Shown piece after piece: positions 17,160-26,161 of a stretch of 64,000 bases of DNA. Origin of the DNA: Actimicrobium sp034313845 (GTDB taxonomy: Bacteria > Pseudomonadota > Gammaproteobacteria > Burkholderiales > Burkholderiaceae_D). The notes under the pieces are model-generated. The model saw nothing but the letters and a program-made list of their open reading frames with translations, was not told the origin of the DNA and ran no database searches. The number at the start of each line of letters is the position of its first letter. Positions within the stretch are counted from its first letter, which is position 1. Made by a program: the position numbers and the translations under genes. The stretch is from the NCBI RefSeq assembly GCF_034313845.1, contig NZ_JAVIWN010000004.1, one strand, 5' to 3'.

Positions 17160-17633
17160 ATGATACCCAACCGCATCGTTATCGACACCAACGTCTGCCT
17201 CGACCTGTTTGTCTTCCGGGACCCGCGCTGGCATCGCTTGCTGGCAGCGCTTCAGGATGGCACCGTCGAAGCGGTTACCCGCGCCGATTGCAGGACCGAA
17301 TGGCTGATCGTGCTCGGCTATGCTCAACTGAAACTCGATGAACCTGCCCGGCAACGCAGCATGGCGGAATTCGATGCGCTGATTCATTGCTTGCCCAACT
17401 GCGCACAGGACAGCGATGCGGCGCGTCTGCCCGTCTGCAAAGACCGCGACGATCAAAAATTCCTCGAACTGGCACGTGATGCGCAAGCCTCTGCCTTGAT
17501 CACCAAAGACAAGGCCCTACTGAAGTTAGCGTCAAAAACCCGCAGGGATGGTTTGTTTCTGATTTTCAAACCCGAAAGTTGGATTGCCTCTGACGCGAAC
17601 CCTACCAACATAAAAACCACTAGTTTCAATTAA
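17160..17633 (+). CDS. PIN-domain protein of the COG1569 putative toxin family
   Basis: 157-aa protein with a PIN-fold RNase pattern: VIDTNVCLDLF (first acidic residue D9), an internal glutamate in CRTEWLIVLGY, and CKDRDDQKFLELA followed by ITKDKALL for the remaining acids. Families of this type are annotated as toxin components of toxin-antitoxin systems, but no antitoxin-sized gene is next to it: yaaA lies 36 bp upstream and an HD-type protein 129 bp downstream. It may be a solitary, non-toxic PIN protein. Confidence 0.8.
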   Translation: MIPNRIVIDTNVCLDLFVFRDPRWHRLLAALQDGTVEAVTRADCRTEWLIVLGYAQLKLDEPARQRSMAEFDALIHCLPNCAQDSDAARLPVCKDRDDQKFLELARDAQASALITKDKALLKLASKTRRDGLFLIFKPESWIASDANPTNIKTTSFN

Positions 17634-17762
17634 GTCGCTAACTATTGTGATTTCATGTAATCATGCTCGAAGGAAATTGGCTATTTGGATAACTGTTAAA
17701 AACGCCATGTTGCGGCATCGAGGAACGATATCGACCGGCATGCGTGTTATGCCGGAGCGCAC

Positions 17763-18902
17763 ATGGAACAGCATCGCATCAGCCTTGCAGATATCGTCCC
17801 CGGCAAACCGCTGCAGTGGGACGTCATGGACCAGGAAGGTCATCTGCTGCTAAAACAGGGTCAGGTCGTCCAGAGTCGGATGCAGATCGAACGCCTGATC
17901 GAACGCGGCTTGTTCGTCACTCGAAACACAAGCAACGCACACACAAAAGACGTCACGTCCACACCGAGGGTGGAGTCTATCTCTGTCTTGCGCATCATCA
18001 ATCAATGTGCCAAGCGTCTCGAGCGGTTGCTGTTCAATGTGCATAACGAGACTGACCTGCCGACCAAAATTACCGACATCGCAAAAGTCATCCGGTATGC
18101 AACCACCGTCAACGCGGATGTCGCCATCGCAACCATTTTATTGAATCAGGATGAGTGCAACTACGCGGTTCGGCATTGCATTGATACGGCCATCCTGACA
18201 GCCCACGTGGGTCAAAAAATCGGCAAATCAGAGGACGACATGATTTCGATCACCGCAGCGGCCCTGACCATGAACCTCGGTATGCTGCGCGACCAGGATG
18301 CCATGCAAGACAACCTGAATCCACTCACCGATAACGAACGAAAAATTATTTACCGGCACCCGGCAGAGAGCGTCAGGCTATTGCGCGAAGCCGGCGTCAG
18401 TGATGAACATTGGCTGGAATGCGTCTTGCGGCATCACGAAAATGAAGACGGCAGCGGATATAGTTCTGCAACACGCGGGGACGCGATACTGAGCGATGCC
18501 AAACTGCTTGCCCTTGCAGACCGCTACTGCGCACGTGTCGTCCCGCGCACGTATCGCAAGCAAATGCTGCCTAATGCGGCGTTGCGCGACATCTTGCTCA
18601 ACGAAAAACACAAGGTCGACGCCAATCTGGCCGCCCTGTTCTTGCGCGAGTTAGGCATTTATCCATGCGGTACCTTCGTCAGATTAGTCAATGGGGAAGT
18701 CGGCGTTGTCACCAGCAAGGGAGGAGGCTCCACCATGCCTGTCGTGCATGCGCTGCTTGGCCCGCGTGGCGCCCCGCTTGCGTTTCCTATCAAGCGCGAC
18801 ACCTCCGGTACATTGACTGCCATTCGCGAGGTCTTGCATAACGATACCGCGTCAGTCCGGTTCAACATGAATCAGCTCTGGGGCAAGGACGCCGAGTTAT
18901 AA
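17763..18902 (+). CDS. Degenerate HD-GYP-like signalling protein
   Basis: 379-aa soluble protein. Its N-terminus (about 1-55) resembles the DUF3391-type region that often precedes HD-GYP domains, and the middle (about 110-290) aligns with HD-GYP phosphodiesterases: AVRHCIDTAILTAHVGQKIG, then AALTMNLGML where AALLHDIGK is normal, then RHHENEDGSGYSSATRGDAI. The HD pair is MN and GYP is GYS, so c-di-GMP hydrolysis is doubtful; it may be a sensor or scaffold. GGAG lies five bases before the ATG. It stands alone between the PIN gene and the acyl-CoA dehydrogenase pair. Confidence 0.82.
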   Translation: MEQHRISLADIVPGKPLQWDVMDQEGHLLLKQGQVVQSRMQIERLIERGLFVTRNTSNAHTKDVTSTPRVESISVLRIINQCAKRLERLLFNVHNETDLPTKITDIAKVIRYATTVNADVAIATILLNQDECNYAVRHCIDTAILTAHVGQKIGKSEDDMISITAAALTMNLGMLRDQDAMQDNLNPLTDNERKIIYRHPAESVRLLREAGVSDEHWLECVLRHHENEDGSGYSSATRGDAILSDAKLLALADRYCARVVPRTYRKQMLPNAALRDILLNEKHKVDANLAALFLRELGIYPCGTFVRLVNGEVGVVTSKGGGSTMPVVHALLGPRGAPLAFPIKRDTSGTLTAIREVLHNDTASVRFNMNQLWGKDAEL

Positions 18903-19103
18903 CTCGGTCGACAAAACCGGTGCGGTTGTCGGGGCGATCGGCAAATCATTCTGGCAGCTTTGCCAGAGCAGCCTGAATTGGCGTGCAATGCGCCAGCGCT
19001 GCTGTAACACCACGCGGATACGACCCCTGAGCAACCCGGACAGGACGGCATCAACGCCTTCTTGAAAAAAGACCTCCGCACGATCACCAAACCACGCCAT
19101 CAT
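18897..19103 (-). CDS. Possible small protein, unknown
   Basis: 68-codon reading frame whose ATG at 19103 follows AGGCGG. The product has a protein-like composition, with an amphipathic arginine-rich middle (GLLRGRIRVVLQQRWRIARQ). It fills the otherwise empty 284-bp gap between two plus-strand genes and overlaps the end of the upstream gene by six bases. It is divergent from the acyl-CoA dehydrogenase pair across a perfect palindrome. It could also be spurious or a remnant. Confidence 0.4.
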   Translation of the reverse strand: MMAWFGDRAEVFFQEGVDAVLSGLLRGRIRVVLQQRWRIARQFRLLWQSCQNDLPIAPTTAPVLSTEL

Positions 19104-19129
19104 GAACGCCGCCTGGCACCGATCAAATA

Positions 19130-19141
19130 GTACGATCGTAC
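19130..19141. promoter_or_regulatory. Perfect palindrome, candidate operator
   Basis: GTACGATCGTAC is a perfect 12-bp palindrome 46 bp before the APH-like gene at 19187. TAGAAT at 19154-19159 could be its -10 element. Placement suggests a TetR-like operator for the acyl-CoA genes; no such regulator is adjacent. Confidence 0.5.
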
Positions 19142-19186
19142 GATTCGTTCAGGTAGAATACTCAATCCAAACACCCAGGAGACCAG

Positions 19187-20245
19187 ATGTTTGAAGAATT
19201 CATGGGCACCATGCCCGTCGCCGAACGCCAGCAATTCGACCTTGGCGCCTTGCAGGAATATCTGTCGCATCATGTCGATGGTTTTTCGGGACCACTCACG
19301 ATCGAGCAATTCAAAGGCGGGCAATCGAATCCGACCTTCAAGATCAATGCCAACGGCCAGCATTACGTATTGCGGACCAAGCCGGGTCCGGCAGCCAAAT
19401 TACTTCCGTCGGCGCATGCCATTGATCGCGAATACCGCGTCATGGATGCGCTGAACAAGGCCGGTTTTCCGGCCGCAAAACAATACACGCTGTGCACCGA
19501 TGAAGCCGTTATTGGCCGCGCCTTTTATCTGATGGAGTTCGTCGACGGACGCGTCTTGTGGGATCAGTCGCTGCCCGGCATGGACAAGGCCGAGCGCGCT
19601 GCCCATTACGACGAAATGAACCGCGTCATCGCGCAGTTGCACACCATCGATTACGCCGCCATCGGACTGGCCGAATACGGCAAGCCGGGCAACTATTTCG
19701 GACGTCAGATCGATCGCTGGACACGCCAGTACAAGGCCTCCGAAACCGAAAAAATCGTCGCGATGGATCAGTTGATGGAGTGGTTGCCAAAGAATATTCC
19801 ACCCGGCGACGAAACCAGCATCGTGCACGGTGACTTCCGTCTCGACAACATGATGTTTCATCCGACCGAGCCACGCATCCTCGCCATTCTTGACTGGGAA
19901 TTATCCACACTCGGTCATCCGCTGGCCGATTTTTCGTATCACTGCATGAGCTGGCATATTCCGCCGGGCCAATTCCGCGGCATCGGCGGACTGGACTTGC
20001 CCGCACTCGGCATCCCGACTGAAGCGGAGTACATCGCCACGTATTGCGCACGCACCGGCAAGACCATCCGTCCTGAAGATTTCAATTTCTATTTGGCCTA
20101 CAACATGTTCCGCATGGCGGGCATCCTGCAAGGAATCATGAAGCGTTTCGTCGATGGCACCGCCGCCAGCGCCCAGGCATTGAAGGCCGGTCAGGCGGCG
20201 CGCGCGATGGCCGAGATGGGCTGGGAATACGCCCGCAAACAATAG
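19187..20245 (+). CDS. Aminoglycoside phosphotransferase-like kinase, acyl-CoA dehydrogenase associated
   Basis: 352-aa APH-family protein of the kind fused to or paired with ACAD10/11 acyl-CoA dehydrogenases. Motifs are the nucleotide-binding region GGQSNPTFKI, the catalytic loop VHGDFRLDNMMFHP (D/N), and the metal-binding LAILDWELSTLGHPLADF. ACAD10/11-type kinase domains phosphorylate 4-hydroxyacyl-CoAs before the dehydrogenase removes phosphate; that function is inferred from the partner gene. AGGAG precedes the ATG. It is followed after 44 bp by the dehydrogenase, evidently one operon. Confidence 0.9.
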   Translation: MFEEFMGTMPVAERQQFDLGALQEYLSHHVDGFSGPLTIEQFKGGQSNPTFKINANGQHYVLRTKPGPAAKLLPSAHAIDREYRVMDALNKAGFPAAKQYTLCTDEAVIGRAFYLMEFVDGRVLWDQSLPGMDKAERAAHYDEMNRVIAQLHTIDYAAIGLAEYGKPGNYFGRQIDRWTRQYKASETEKIVAMDQLMEWLPKNIPPGDETSIVHGDFRLDNMMFHPTEPRILAILDWELSTLGHPLADFSYHCMSWHIPPGQFRGIGGLDLPALGIPTEAEYIATYCARTGKTIRPEDFNFYLAYNMFRMAGILQGIMKRFVDGTAASAQALKAGQAARAMAEMGWEYARKQ

Positions 20246-20289
20246 TTTTCATCCGTAGAAACATCCATAACAAGCCAACAGGAGACAAG

Positions 20290-21552
20290 ATGGAATTCGC
20301 GTATTCGGAACGATGCAGGACACTACAAACGAAGTTACTGGCCTTCATGAACCAGCATATTTATCCGAACGAAAAAGCCTACAAGCAGGAAATCGATCGC
20401 AACGGGTCCGAAAAAGGCAACCGCTGGCTGGCCACGGAATTGATGGAGCGACTCAAGCCACTGGCCCGTGAACAGGGTTTGTGGAACCTGTTTCTGCCGA
20501 AATCAGACCGCGCGCCGGAAGGCTTGTCCAACCTCGACTACGCACCGCTGTGCGAAATCATGGGCCGGGTCAGCTGGGCACCGGAAGTCTTCAATTGCAG
20601 CGCACCCGATACCGGCAACATGGAAACCATCGAACGCTACGGTGTCGAGGCCCACAAGGTCGAATGGCTGGAGCCGCTGTTGCGGGGTGAAATCCGTTCT
20701 GCCTTCGCGATGACCGAACCGGATGTTGCGTCATCGGACGCCACCAACATCGAGACCCGCATCGAACGCGATGGCGACGAGTACGTCATCAACGGTCACA
20801 AATGGTGGATTTCTGGTGCCGGTGATCCGCGCTGCAAGATATTCATACTGATGGGTAAGACCGATCCCGAGGCAGCACGCCATTCGCAGCAATCAATGAT
20901 TCTGGTGCCAGTGGCGACCAAAGGCGTCACCATCGTGCGGCCATTGACCGTGTTCGGCTATGACGATGCGCCGCATGGCCATTGCGAAATCCGCTTCGAC
21001 AATGTGCGTGTCCCGGTCTCGAATATCCTGCTCGGTGAAGGCCGTGGCTTTGAAATCGCTCAGGGTCGTCTCGGACCTGGCCGCATTCACCATTGCATGC
21101 GTGCCATCGGTGTGGCCGAACGCGCGCTCGAACTGATGTGCAAGCGCCTCAATGAACGCGTGGCATTCGGTCGCAAGATTTCCGAACAAAGCATCTGGCG
21201 CGAACGCATTGCCGAGTCGCGCATCCAGATCGACAGTGCGCGCTTGCTGACGCTGAAGGCGGCCTGGATGATGGATATCGTCGGCAACAAGCACGCCAAG
21301 GCCGAGATCGCGATGATCAAGGTGCTCGCACCGAACGTGGCCCAGCAAGTCCTCGACTGGGCCATTCAGGCACATGGCGGCGGCGGCGTCTGCGACGATT
21401 TCCCACTGGCGTCGATGTGGGCCGGCAACCGCACGCTGCGCATCGCCGACGGTCCGGATGAAGTCCATCGCAATGCCATCGCCAAACTGGAGTTGGCGAA
21501 GCACATGAGCCTGCCCGGCGAAGACCTGGAACTGCCTGTCACGCGTTCCTGA
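20290..21552 (+). CDS. Acyl-CoA dehydrogenase (ACAD10/11-like)
   Basis: FAD-dependent dehydrogenase of 420 aa. Visible are the flavin-binding FAMTEPDVASSDATNIET, the GHKWWISGAGD strand, RLGPGRIHHCMRAIGVAERAL, and the C-terminal QAHGGGGVCDDFPLA in which DD replaces the catalytic-base context of classical ACADs, as in the ACAD11 type. With the preceding kinase-like gene it probably handles 4-hydroxy or other substituted fatty acyl-CoAs. AGGAG lies just before the ATG. Confidence 0.92.
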   Translation: MEFAYSERCRTLQTKLLAFMNQHIYPNEKAYKQEIDRNGSEKGNRWLATELMERLKPLAREQGLWNLFLPKSDRAPEGLSNLDYAPLCEIMGRVSWAPEVFNCSAPDTGNMETIERYGVEAHKVEWLEPLLRGEIRSAFAMTEPDVASSDATNIETRIERDGDEYVINGHKWWISGAGDPRCKIFILMGKTDPEAARHSQQSMILVPVATKGVTIVRPLTVFGYDDAPHGHCEIRFDNVRVPVSNILLGEGRGFEIAQGRLGPGRIHHCMRAIGVAERALELMCKRLNERVAFGRKISEQSIWRERIAESRIQIDSARLLTLKAAWMMDIVGNKHAKAEIAMIKVLAPNVAQQVLDWAIQAHGGGGVCDDFPLASMWAGNRTLRIADGPDEVHRNAIAKLELAKHMSLPGEDLELPVTRS

Positions 21553-21666
21553 GTAATCCATCCTCAACGATCGCCGGTGCGTGCCAATTGGCCTGCACTG
21601 GCGCGTCAAACAACGGCATAATCACGGCTCGCAGTCTTCACGCAGTTTTCCAGTGACGGAGCTTTC

Positions 21667-22377
21667 ATGATTGATGTCTATTCCACCGCGACGCCGAACG
21701 GCCATAAAGTCCATATCCTGCTCGAAGAACTCGGACTGGCCTACCGGGTGCATCACATCGACATCGGTGCCGGCGACCAGTTCAAGCCGGACTTCCTGGC
21801 AATCTCTCCCAACAACAAGATTACTGCGATCGTCGATGCCGATGGTCCAGATGGCAAACCGATTTCACTGTTCGAGTCCGGGGCGATCCTGCTTTATCTT
21901 GCGGGCAAGAGCGGACAATTTCTGGGCACAACCGATCGCGAAAAATTTACGACGCTGCAGTGGCTGATGTTCCAGATGGGCGGTGTCGGTCCGATGCTCG
22001 GGCAAGCCCATCACTTTCGCATCTACGCTCCCGAAAAAATCACCTACGCGGTCGATCGCTACACCAAGGAAGCGCGTCGCCTGTACGGCGTGCTCGATCG
22101 CCGCCTGACCGAACACACCTGGCTGGCAGGCAGTGCGTACACGATCGCCGATATCGCGACTTTTCCGTGGATTCGTTCGTGGCAGAACCAGGGCATCGAA
22201 CTCAGTGAGTTTCCGCAAGTACAGCGCTGGTTCGATGACATCGCTGCACGCCCCGCCGTGCAGCGCGGGGTCGCCGTGCTGGCCGACCTGCGCAAGCCGT
22301 TCACTGACGACAAGGCCAGGGACGTGTTGTTTGGAAGCGCGCAATATGCACAGCGAGTCGCTCCTATTGCTCAATAA
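21667..22377 (+). CDS. Glutathione S-transferase family protein, YfcG/Ure2-like
   Basis: 236-aa GST with a thioredoxin-fold N-terminus (MIDVYSTATPNGHKVHILLEEL) and the substrate-binding FLAISPNNKITAIVD, then the alpha-helical domain with GPMLGQAHHF and the N-capping TIADIATFPW. The TPNG start and NNKIPA-like loop are typical of the nu-class disulfide-bond reductases YfcG/YghU. GGAG precedes the ATG. It is on the same strand as the acyl-CoA genes with a 114-bp gap. Confidence 0.92.
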   Translation: MIDVYSTATPNGHKVHILLEELGLAYRVHHIDIGAGDQFKPDFLAISPNNKITAIVDADGPDGKPISLFESGAILLYLAGKSGQFLGTTDREKFTTLQWLMFQMGGVGPMLGQAHHFRIYAPEKITYAVDRYTKEARRLYGVLDRRLTEHTWLAGSAYTIADIATFPWIRSWQNQGIELSEFPQVQRWFDDIAARPAVQRGVAVLADLRKPFTDDKARDVLFGSAQYAQRVAPIAQ

Positions 22378-22427
22378 CAACCGATAATCGCAACAGCACT
22401 TCACTCCCTTCGTCACCGAGGTCACTT

Positions 22428-23381
22428 ATGAAATCCGTCCAGCAAGAAGTCAACGAACGTACCAACCTGACTGGCTCCAATCAGTTTGAATTATTGCTGT
22501 TCCGACTCGGTGGCGATGCCAATGGTGATCGCTCCGAGCTCTATGGCATCAACGTCTTCAAGGTCCGCGAGATTGTCGCAATGCCCGAACTGACTGCGGT
22601 TGCCGGTGCGCACCCGAACCTGCTGGGCGTAGTCAATCTGCGTGGCCAGATCATTCCCGTGATCGACCTGCCAGCCCTCGTTGGCTGCCATCCCAAGACC
22701 GGACTGAACATCATGCTGGTCACCGAATATGCGCGTTCGACGCAAGCCTTTGCGGTCGAAGCGGTAGAAGAAATCGTTCGGCTCGAATGGCGTCAGGTTC
22801 TGTCGGCAGAGGCCAGTGGTGTCGGCGGCATGATCACCAGCATTGCACGACTGGAAGCACCGAACGAACCTACCCGGCTAGCCCAGGTGCTCGATGTCGA
22901 ACAAATCCTGCGCCACATCATGCCGAGCACCAGCCAGGATGTCGATCCCGAGACCATCGGTCCCAAGTTGCTGCTCAAGCCGGGTGCTGTCATTCTGGCT
23001 GCCGATGATTCGCAAGTGGCCCGTTCGCTGATTGAAGCAGGACTCAATGCAATCGGTGCGCCATTCATCATGACCAAGACCGGCAAGGAAGCCTGGGACA
23101 AGCTGCAGGCTATGGCCAGCGCGGCCGAAGCAGAAGGCAAGACCATCCGCGACAAGGTGGCGATGGTACTGACCGATCTTGAAATGCCGGAAATGGATGG
23201 CTTCACCCTGACCCGCAACATCAAGCAGAGTCCACGCTTCGCTGATTTGCCGGTGGTGATTCACTCCTCGTTGTCAGGTTCCACCAATGAAGACCATGTC
23301 AAGAGCGTTGGTGCCGATGCCTATGTCGCCAAATTTGTCGCCGAAGAATTGGCCGCCGCCATTCGCAAAGTCCTTGCCTGA
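22428..23381 (+). CDS. cheV: Chemotaxis coupling/response protein CheV
   Basis: 317-aa fusion of a CheW domain (about 18-165, with NVFKVREIV and NLRGQIIPVIDLP) and a response-regulator receiver (about 186-315). The receiver has the acidic pair D193/D194, phospho-acceptor D250 in VLTDLEMPEMDG, and a late lysine in DAYVAKF. It links chemoreceptors to CheA and tunes signalling by phosphorylation. GAGG precedes the ATG and a terminator follows. No other chemotaxis gene is in the window. Confidence 0.95.
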   Translation: MKSVQQEVNERTNLTGSNQFELLLFRLGGDANGDRSELYGINVFKVREIVAMPELTAVAGAHPNLLGVVNLRGQIIPVIDLPALVGCHPKTGLNIMLVTEYARSTQAFAVEAVEEIVRLEWRQVLSAEASGVGGMITSIARLEAPNEPTRLAQVLDVEQILRHIMPSTSQDVDPETIGPKLLLKPGAVILAADDSQVARSLIEAGLNAIGAPFIMTKTGKEAWDKLQAMASAAEAEGKTIRDKVAMVLTDLEMPEMDGFTLTRNIKQSPRFADLPVVIHSSLSGSTNEDHVKSVGADAYVAKFVAEELAAAIRKVLA

Positions 23382-23395
23382 GTTGTCGCCATCGC

Positions 23396-23431
23396 GGCAC
23401 TGACGGGGATCAACGTCGGTGCCATTTTTTT
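23396..23431 (+). terminator. Rho-independent terminator of cheV
   Basis: GGCACTGACG (23396-23405) pairs with CGTCGGTGCC (23414-23423) with one T-G wobble and an 8-nt loop, then AT and a run of seven T. Confidence 0.9.
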
Positions 23432-23507
23432 ATTCCTGATCCTGTTTTATCCTGTTTGATTTTGTTGCCGCGCAGCGTTCCTGCTCCACTCTGCTATTGT
23501 CTGCCCC

Positions 23508-24851
23508 ATGCCGATTACCTCTCCTGTCATGAATCACCCGCTGCGCATGGCGCTAGCGGCCGAAGCCCATTCCCGGCCCTTCCTGCAACTTGATGCACCC
23601 GAAAGTGTGACGCACCTCGCGCTCTATGCCGAAACCGGTGCCACGCCCGACTGGCATCTGCGCAAACTGGTCGAACTGTGCGGCTGTTTCGGCGTGGCCG
23701 GTCCGGCCGCCGAGGCCAAATATTTTTATCATGACTTCGGCCGCTTCCGCCTCAAATGGGAATGCCATACCGAATTCGCCACCTTCACGTTTGCAATGCG
23801 TCACGCAGAGAGTGCGCCGCTGGCGCAGTCGTTTGAACGCATGCCGCTCATGCACGTACCGCAGCAATGGCTGCACGGTCTGGACGGAAAAATCCTGGTC
23901 GCGGCCCACGTCGTGCTCGACAAATCCGGCCCCGTCAGCGATCCGGCTGCACGAGAAATTCGTGCCGTCTTCGAAGGTCTGTCGCTGGCAGCCAGCGTCG
24001 TGCTGCAAGACGCCGAAGTCTGGAGTGATTTTCTGATCCAGAGCGACGGCTTCAGTCGCTTCGTGGTGCGCGATCTGGGTTTGCGCGAATATCAGCTCGG
24101 ACGGTTGGTGCAGCGCGTACTCGAAATTGAAACCTACCGGATGATGGCGCTGCTGGGGCTACCTCATGCGCAGGCGTCGGCCAGCACACTCAACATTATC
24201 GAGGCGGAACTGGCACGGTTAACGGCAGAGATGGTCGATAGCGACGACGTGGTCACCGAGGCGGGATCGGTCGAAGCGTCGGGCGAACCGGATGATGGTG
24301 AACGTTTGCTGTTGCGCAATATTACAGATCTGGCGGCACGCAGTGAAAAACTCGCTGTCGACAACAGCTACCGCTTCTCGGCGTCGCATGCGTATTTCCA
24401 GCTGGTCAAGGCGCGCATCGAGGAATTGCGTGAAGTCCGTATCGATGGCTTGCCGACGTTGCGCGAATTCATGGAGCGCCGGCTGTCCCCGGCAATGAGT
24501 ACCTGCTCTGCCACGGTCCGCCGGCAAACCGCACTGGCCGAACGGATCGCCCACTCGAATGAGTTGCTGAGCACCCGCGTGGGAATTGCGCAAGAACTGC
24601 ATAACCGCAAAATCCTGCAATCGATGAATGCCCGCGCGGCGCAGCAGTTACGCCTGCAGCAAGCGGTCGAAGGACTCTCCGTTGTGGCGGTGTCGTATTA
24701 CATGGTCGGCCTGTGCGGCTATGCGGCAAAAGCCGCCAAGTCAGCGGGACTCCCGATCAACACGGATCTCGTCACCGGGTTGATGGTGCCGGTGATCGTG
24801 TTCGTCGTCTGGATGGGCTTGCGTAGACTGCACGGCCAGATCAAGCATTAA
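23508..24851 (+). CDS. DUF3422 family membrane-anchored protein
   Basis: 447-aa protein of the DUF3422 family: a long soluble N-terminal domain (starting NHPLRMALAAEAHSRPF and containing YHDFGRFRLKWECHTEF) and two C-terminal hydrophobic segments (around VVAVSYYMVGLCGYAAK and VPVIVFVVWMGL), so it is probably tail-anchored in the inner membrane with a cytoplasmic body. Function is unknown. Two starts are close together, 23508 and 23529 (MNHPLR); the second fits family N-termini. It is the last gene before the IS110-family element. Confidence 0.85.
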   Translation: MPITSPVMNHPLRMALAAEAHSRPFLQLDAPESVTHLALYAETGATPDWHLRKLVELCGCFGVAGPAAEAKYFYHDFGRFRLKWECHTEFATFTFAMRHAESAPLAQSFERMPLMHVPQQWLHGLDGKILVAAHVVLDKSGPVSDPAAREIRAVFEGLSLAASVVLQDAEVWSDFLIQSDGFSRFVVRDLGLREYQLGRLVQRVLEIETYRMMALLGLPHAQASASTLNIIEAELARLTAEMVDSDDVVTEAGSVEASGEPDDGERLLLRNITDLAARSEKLAVDNSYRFSASHAYFQLVKARIEELREVRIDGLPTLREFMERRLSPAMSTCSATVRRQTALAERIAHSNELLSTRVGIAQELHNRKILQSMNARAAQQLRLQQAVEGLSVVAVSYYMVGLCGYAAKAAKSAGLPINTDLVTGLMVPVIVFVVWMGLRRLHGQIKH

Positions 24852-24883
24852 GTCAATCGACCAACGGGCTTTGCAAATGTGCT

Positions 24884-24937
24884 GGTGCAATGTCCCGGGG
24901 CGAATACACCTGCCTTTGTGAACGAGCCGCACCCTAC
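24884..24937 (-). repeat. REP-like palindrome with GTAG head
   Basis: On the minus strand GTAG (rc of 24934-24937) is followed by GGTGC (rc of 24929-24933), about 40 nt, and GCACC (rc of 24884-24888), so the ends can pair. The GTAGGGTGC head matches the palindrome at 26399-26429 on the other side of the insertion sequence. GTAG-headed palindromes are the hallmark of REP elements associated with RAYT transposases; no RAYT gene is in the window. Confidence 0.55.
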
Positions 24938-24995
24938 GCCAAAATCACCGCCAATCCGACGCATCGTAGATACTCTGTTCAAAAGCAAGCCTTTT

Positions 24996-26018
24996 TCAGG
25001 TTGAAGAGCGAATCATTTGAGCAGGGACCGCATAGAATCGCGTGTTATCAAAAGGCTGATTGTTGGTAAGCATTCCGTGCAAAGCGTGCAGCAGTTTGCG
25101 CATCACGGCGCAGACGCCCTGCATGGGGGTTTTGCCCATGCCGATGAGATGTTCGAAATAGGCTTTGACGTACGGATCATGGGCCTTTGCGCTCAGAGCG
25201 GGCATGTACAAGGCGGCGCGAATGTAGTGATTGCCGGCCTTGGAAATGCGCGCTTTTTTATCAACGCTGGTGCCGGAGCGAAAGTGTTTCGGATCGAGCC
25301 CGGCGAACTTGACCCATTGCGCATGAGACAGTCCAGCAGGCAGCAAGAGCCGCTCGCCGAGCAAGGCGATGGCACTGGTATTGGCGATGCCTTTGACGCC
25401 CAGCAGGAGCGTAAATGGGGCCAGCAACTCCGGGGTGGCGTGAATGAGTTCGAGAGTTGCTGCCGTCAAGATGGCGAGACGTTTTTCGAGTTGCGTCACA
25501 GCCAGTGCCACGTCTTGCATGACCACTTTGGGAGTGCTGGCAATAAATGACAGGGCATGCGACTGATTTTTCGAGATGGTTTTTAGATCGGTCAGGGCAT
25601 GGATGCGGCGTGAGAATGCTCTCAAGGCCAGAACTGCGTCGGTGGGGCGCACCCAAGGCTGGAAAGGCATGCGCTGGGCGAACTGCGCCAGGGTATCGGC
25701 ATCGACGTTATCGGTTTTGCTGTGCTTGCCCAGCACCTTGGCAAAGTTATGCGAGCGCTGTGGATTAATCACCATGAGCGGTATTCCGGCATCGTGGAGC
25801 GCGATGGTCACATCCATCGAGTAGACGCCAGTGGCCTCCAGACAGACCGTACAGTCCGGGCTGGCTGCCAGCTTCTGCAGCAGCCGACGGTGGTGGGCAG
25901 GGGTATTGGGAAACGACTGTGCTGGGCTGGACTTCTCGCCTGTACGCAAAACCAGAACCAGTTCAGCGGCGCCGACATCGATACCGGCAAACACTTTTTT
26001 GTGCGTGATGGAAGTCAT
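24996..26018 (-). CDS. IS110-family transposase (DEDD recombinase)
   Basis: 340-aa protein with the N-terminal RuvC-like DEDD_Tnp_IS110 domain (VFAGIDVGAAELVLVLR with the first acidic residue, CLEATGVYSMDVTIAL, and KTDNVDADTLAQFAQ with later acidic residues) and the C-terminal Transposase_20 helix-hairpin-helix domain (LLLGVKGIANTSAIALLGE, FAGLDPKHFRSGTS with the reactive-serine region, KAGNHYIRAALYMPA). AAGGAG lies before the ATG at 26018; a reading to 26123 would extend into the structured leader. It appears intact. Confidence 0.95.
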   Translation of the reverse strand: MTSITHKKVFAGIDVGAAELVLVLRTGEKSSPAQSFPNTPAHHRRLLQKLAASPDCTVCLEATGVYSMDVTIALHDAGIPLMVINPQRSHNFAKVLGKHSKTDNVDADTLAQFAQRMPFQPWVRPTDAVLALRAFSRRIHALTDLKTISKNQSHALSFIASTPKVVMQDVALAVTQLEKRLAILTAATLELIHATPELLAPFTLLLGVKGIANTSAIALLGERLLLPAGLSHAQWVKFAGLDPKHFRSGTSVDKKARISKAGNHYIRAALYMPALSAKAHDPYVKAYFEHLIGMGKTPMQGVCAVMRKLLHALHGMLTNNQPFDNTRFYAVPAQMIRSST

Positions 26019-26161
26019 GATGCTTTCTCCTTGTGAGTGGACTACACTGTTCACTGGTTCTCCGACCCTGCATACGCGCCTGCCATCCTTGTCGATACAG
26101 GCTCTAAGCCTTCGATACTCCACGGCATTGGCGAATAGGGCGGGGAGCCAATCTACAGAAC

